A stretch of 64,000 nt of DNA from contig JAFUGK010000014.1 of assembly GCA_017469445.1 (NCBI GenBank), positions 96,229-160,228 of the forward strand, given 5' to 3'. The translations under genes were made by a program, and so were the position numbers. Below, piece by piece: positions 62,728-64,000 of the stretch (position 1 is the stretch's first letter; every line of letters begins with the position of its first letter). Origin of the DNA: Clostridia bacterium (GTDB taxonomy: Bacteria > Bacillota > Clostridia > TANB77 > CAG-508). Under the pieces are notes generated by a model. It was not told the origin of the DNA, made no database searches, and saw only the letters and a program-made list of their open reading frames with translations.

Positions 62728-64000
62728 TTACTGCTTCTTCTCGTTTTTTCTTCTTACTTCAAATACACTATCTACTAGCTTTAAAGATTTTATTGCTTTG
62801 TTTAATTCTTCTAAGCTTTCAACTTCAAGAGCTATATCTAGTATTGCTACTTTTTCTCTTGTGGTTTTTGTATTTACTCCCATAAGTAAAGCTTTTGTAT
62901 CATCTATCTTTTTAATAACATCTGATAGTAGACCTTTTCTATCATTTGCCAAAACTTCTACTCCAACATTATATTTTGATTTTCCTTGTATATACCATGA
63001 AACATCTATCATTCTATTTTCTTCAGAGACCAGCTGTTTAGCATTTATGCAATCTGCCCTATGTACAGATACCCCTCTACCTTTTGTTATATATCCTACT
63101 ATTGCATCTCCAGGCAATGGATTACAACATTTAGATAGTCTAACTAAGCAATTATCTATACCTTTTACTATAACACCTGTTTTTGAAGGTTTTGCATTTG
63201 ATGGTCTTGTATGTACTAATTCTTCTAGCTTTTCTTCAATTTGTTCTTCTTTATGTTCTTTATTATATTCTTCAAGCATTCTAGATATTATTTTAGTTTG
63301 AGATATTGCTCCAAACCCAATACTTGCATACAAATCATCTAAATTTGCATATTTATATCTATCTAATGCAGCTTGCACAAATTGTGGCTTAAATAATTCT
63401 GCATGTGATAATCCAAGCCTTTTTATTTCTTTTTCAATAGCTTCTTTTCCTTTTACTATATTTTCTTCTCTTAATGCTTTCTTGAAAAACTGTTGAATTT
63501 TATTTTTTGCAGACGAACTTTTAACAAACTTTATCCAATCTCTACTTGGCCCTTTTGCATTGTCTGAAGTTAGTATCTCTACTATATCTCCATTATTCAA
63601 TTGTGTTAAAATAGGCATCATTTTTCCATTAATTTTAGCGCCTACCATTTTATTTCCAATTTCAGCATGAATAGTATATGCTAAATCAATTGGTGTACTT
63701 CCTTTTGGAAGTACTTTTATATCTCCCTTCGGGGTAAAAACATATACCTCATCTTCAAAAAGCTCTGTTTTTAGAGTCTTTAAGAATTCATCTGGATCTA
63801 ATGTATCTTTCTGCCATTCCAATGTTTCTCTAAGCCATGCTAATTTATCATCTTTTACAGTAACATTCGATTTTTTAGTTTTGTTTGCTTCTTTATATGC
63901 CCAATGTGCAGCAATACCAAATTCTGCAATTCTATGCATATCCCAAGTACGAATTTGCACTTCAAATGGTGTTGCATTAGGCCCTATTAATGTTGTATGT
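62728..64000 (-). CDS. relA: bifunctional (p)ppGpp synthetase/hydrolase Rel, 5' partial
   Basis: The reading frame runs off the right edge, so the hydrolase and most of the synthetase domain are missing. Visible: the end of the synthetase domain (EVQIRTWDMHRIAEFGIAAHW), the TGS domain (VYVFTPKGDIKVLPKGSTPIDLAYTIHAE), a conserved Cys-rich region (RLSKCCNPLPGDAIVGYITKGRGVSVH) and a C-terminal ACT domain. Rel controls the stringent response. Followed by the MBL hydrolase gene, as in many Firmicutes. Confidence 0.95.
   Translation of the reverse strand, partial: HTTLIGPNATPFEVQIRTWDMHRIAEFGIAAHWAYKEANKTKKSNVTVKDDKLAWLRETLEWQKDTLDPDEFLKTLKTELFEDEVYVFTPKGDIKVLPKGSTPIDLAYTIHAEIGNKMVGAKINGKMMPILTQLNNGDIVEILTSDNAKGPSRDWIKFVKSSSAKNKIQQFFKKALREENIVKGKEAIEKEIKRLGLSHAELFKPQFVQAALDRYKYANLDDLYASIGFGAISQTKIISRMLEEYNKEHKEEQIEEKLEELVHTRPSNAKPSKTGVIVKGIDNCLVRLSKCCNPLPGDAIVGYITKGRGVSVHRADCINAKQLVSEENRMIDVSWYIQGKSKYNVGVEVLANDRKGLLSDVIKKIDDTKALLMGVNTKTTREKVAILDIALEVESLEELNKAIKSLKLVDSVFEVRRKNEKKQ

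Overview
The window is AT-rich DNA from a spore-forming, Gram-positive, low-GC bacterium of the Clostridia type. The evidence is a full set of sporulation genes (yabP, yabQ, spoIIM, spoIIP, a SpoVB/MurJ-like flippase, splB), an Ile T-box leader, RemA, and DivIC-type and YicC genes. Most genes lie on the minus strand. A few accessory single-gene units are scattered among them.

Layout. 1-1833: three plus-strand genes (a partial YgjV-like membrane protein, a DUF2225-like protein, an orphan). 1834-2709: long empty AT-rich spacer. 2710-4668: two orphans. 4764-7260: yabP-yabQ-ftsB/divIC-rho. 7412-7897: orphan. 8021-12024: miaB-mutS. 12139-12978: Rpn-family nuclease behind a structured leader. 13363-15678: prepilin-like BspA-repeat surface protein. 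15956-18877: EndoQ-like PHP protein, spoIIM, xerD. 18888-23322: U32 protease, rsmE, membrane protein, yicC, remA, rpoZ, gmk. 24331-24858: foreign-looking gene. 25012-28590: popT (DUF368), femX-like and a lipid flippase, a lipid-carrier and wall cluster. 28708-35400: dgt, dacF, pyk, glgP. 35503-50075: an eleven-gene surface-glycan operon with ABC exporter wzt/wzm. 50402-51290: tRNA-Leu followed by repeated tRNA 3' ends and small palindromic elements. 51319-55650: splB and ileS with T-box. 55652-60525: membrane protein, DUF362, tag, FNT channel, tRNA-Tyr, tRNA-Met, spoIIP. 60601-64000: a 178-bp palindromic element, hisS, a metallo-beta-lactamase hydrolase, partial rel.

The outstanding observation concerns the codon CGG. 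Five conserved genes (dacF, wzm, splB, spoIIP, MBL hydrolase) look broken, with seven single-base +1 shifts. All seven shifts fall exactly on an in-frame CGG codon. Skipping the C and reading the overlapping GGA or GGT (Gly) restores the full conserved protein each time. My scan found no CGG read in frame as Arg in any conserved gene of the window. The only in-frame CGGs are single codons in four ORFs I could not assign to families (4198, 7412, 24331, 50810). This suggests that the cell reads CGG(A/T) by +1 frameshifting or as a quadruplet Gly codon, perhaps because tRNA-Arg(CCG) is missing. Spore wall lysis (SpoIIP), wall trimming (DacF), spore photoproduct repair (SplB) and glycan export (Wzm) would all depend on it.

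Other notable material: nested-stem RNA candidates at 13076-13192 and 58764-58860, palindromic elements abutting tRNA 3' ends, an element with 22-bp perfect terminal inverted repeats at 60601-60778, and REP-like hairpins.
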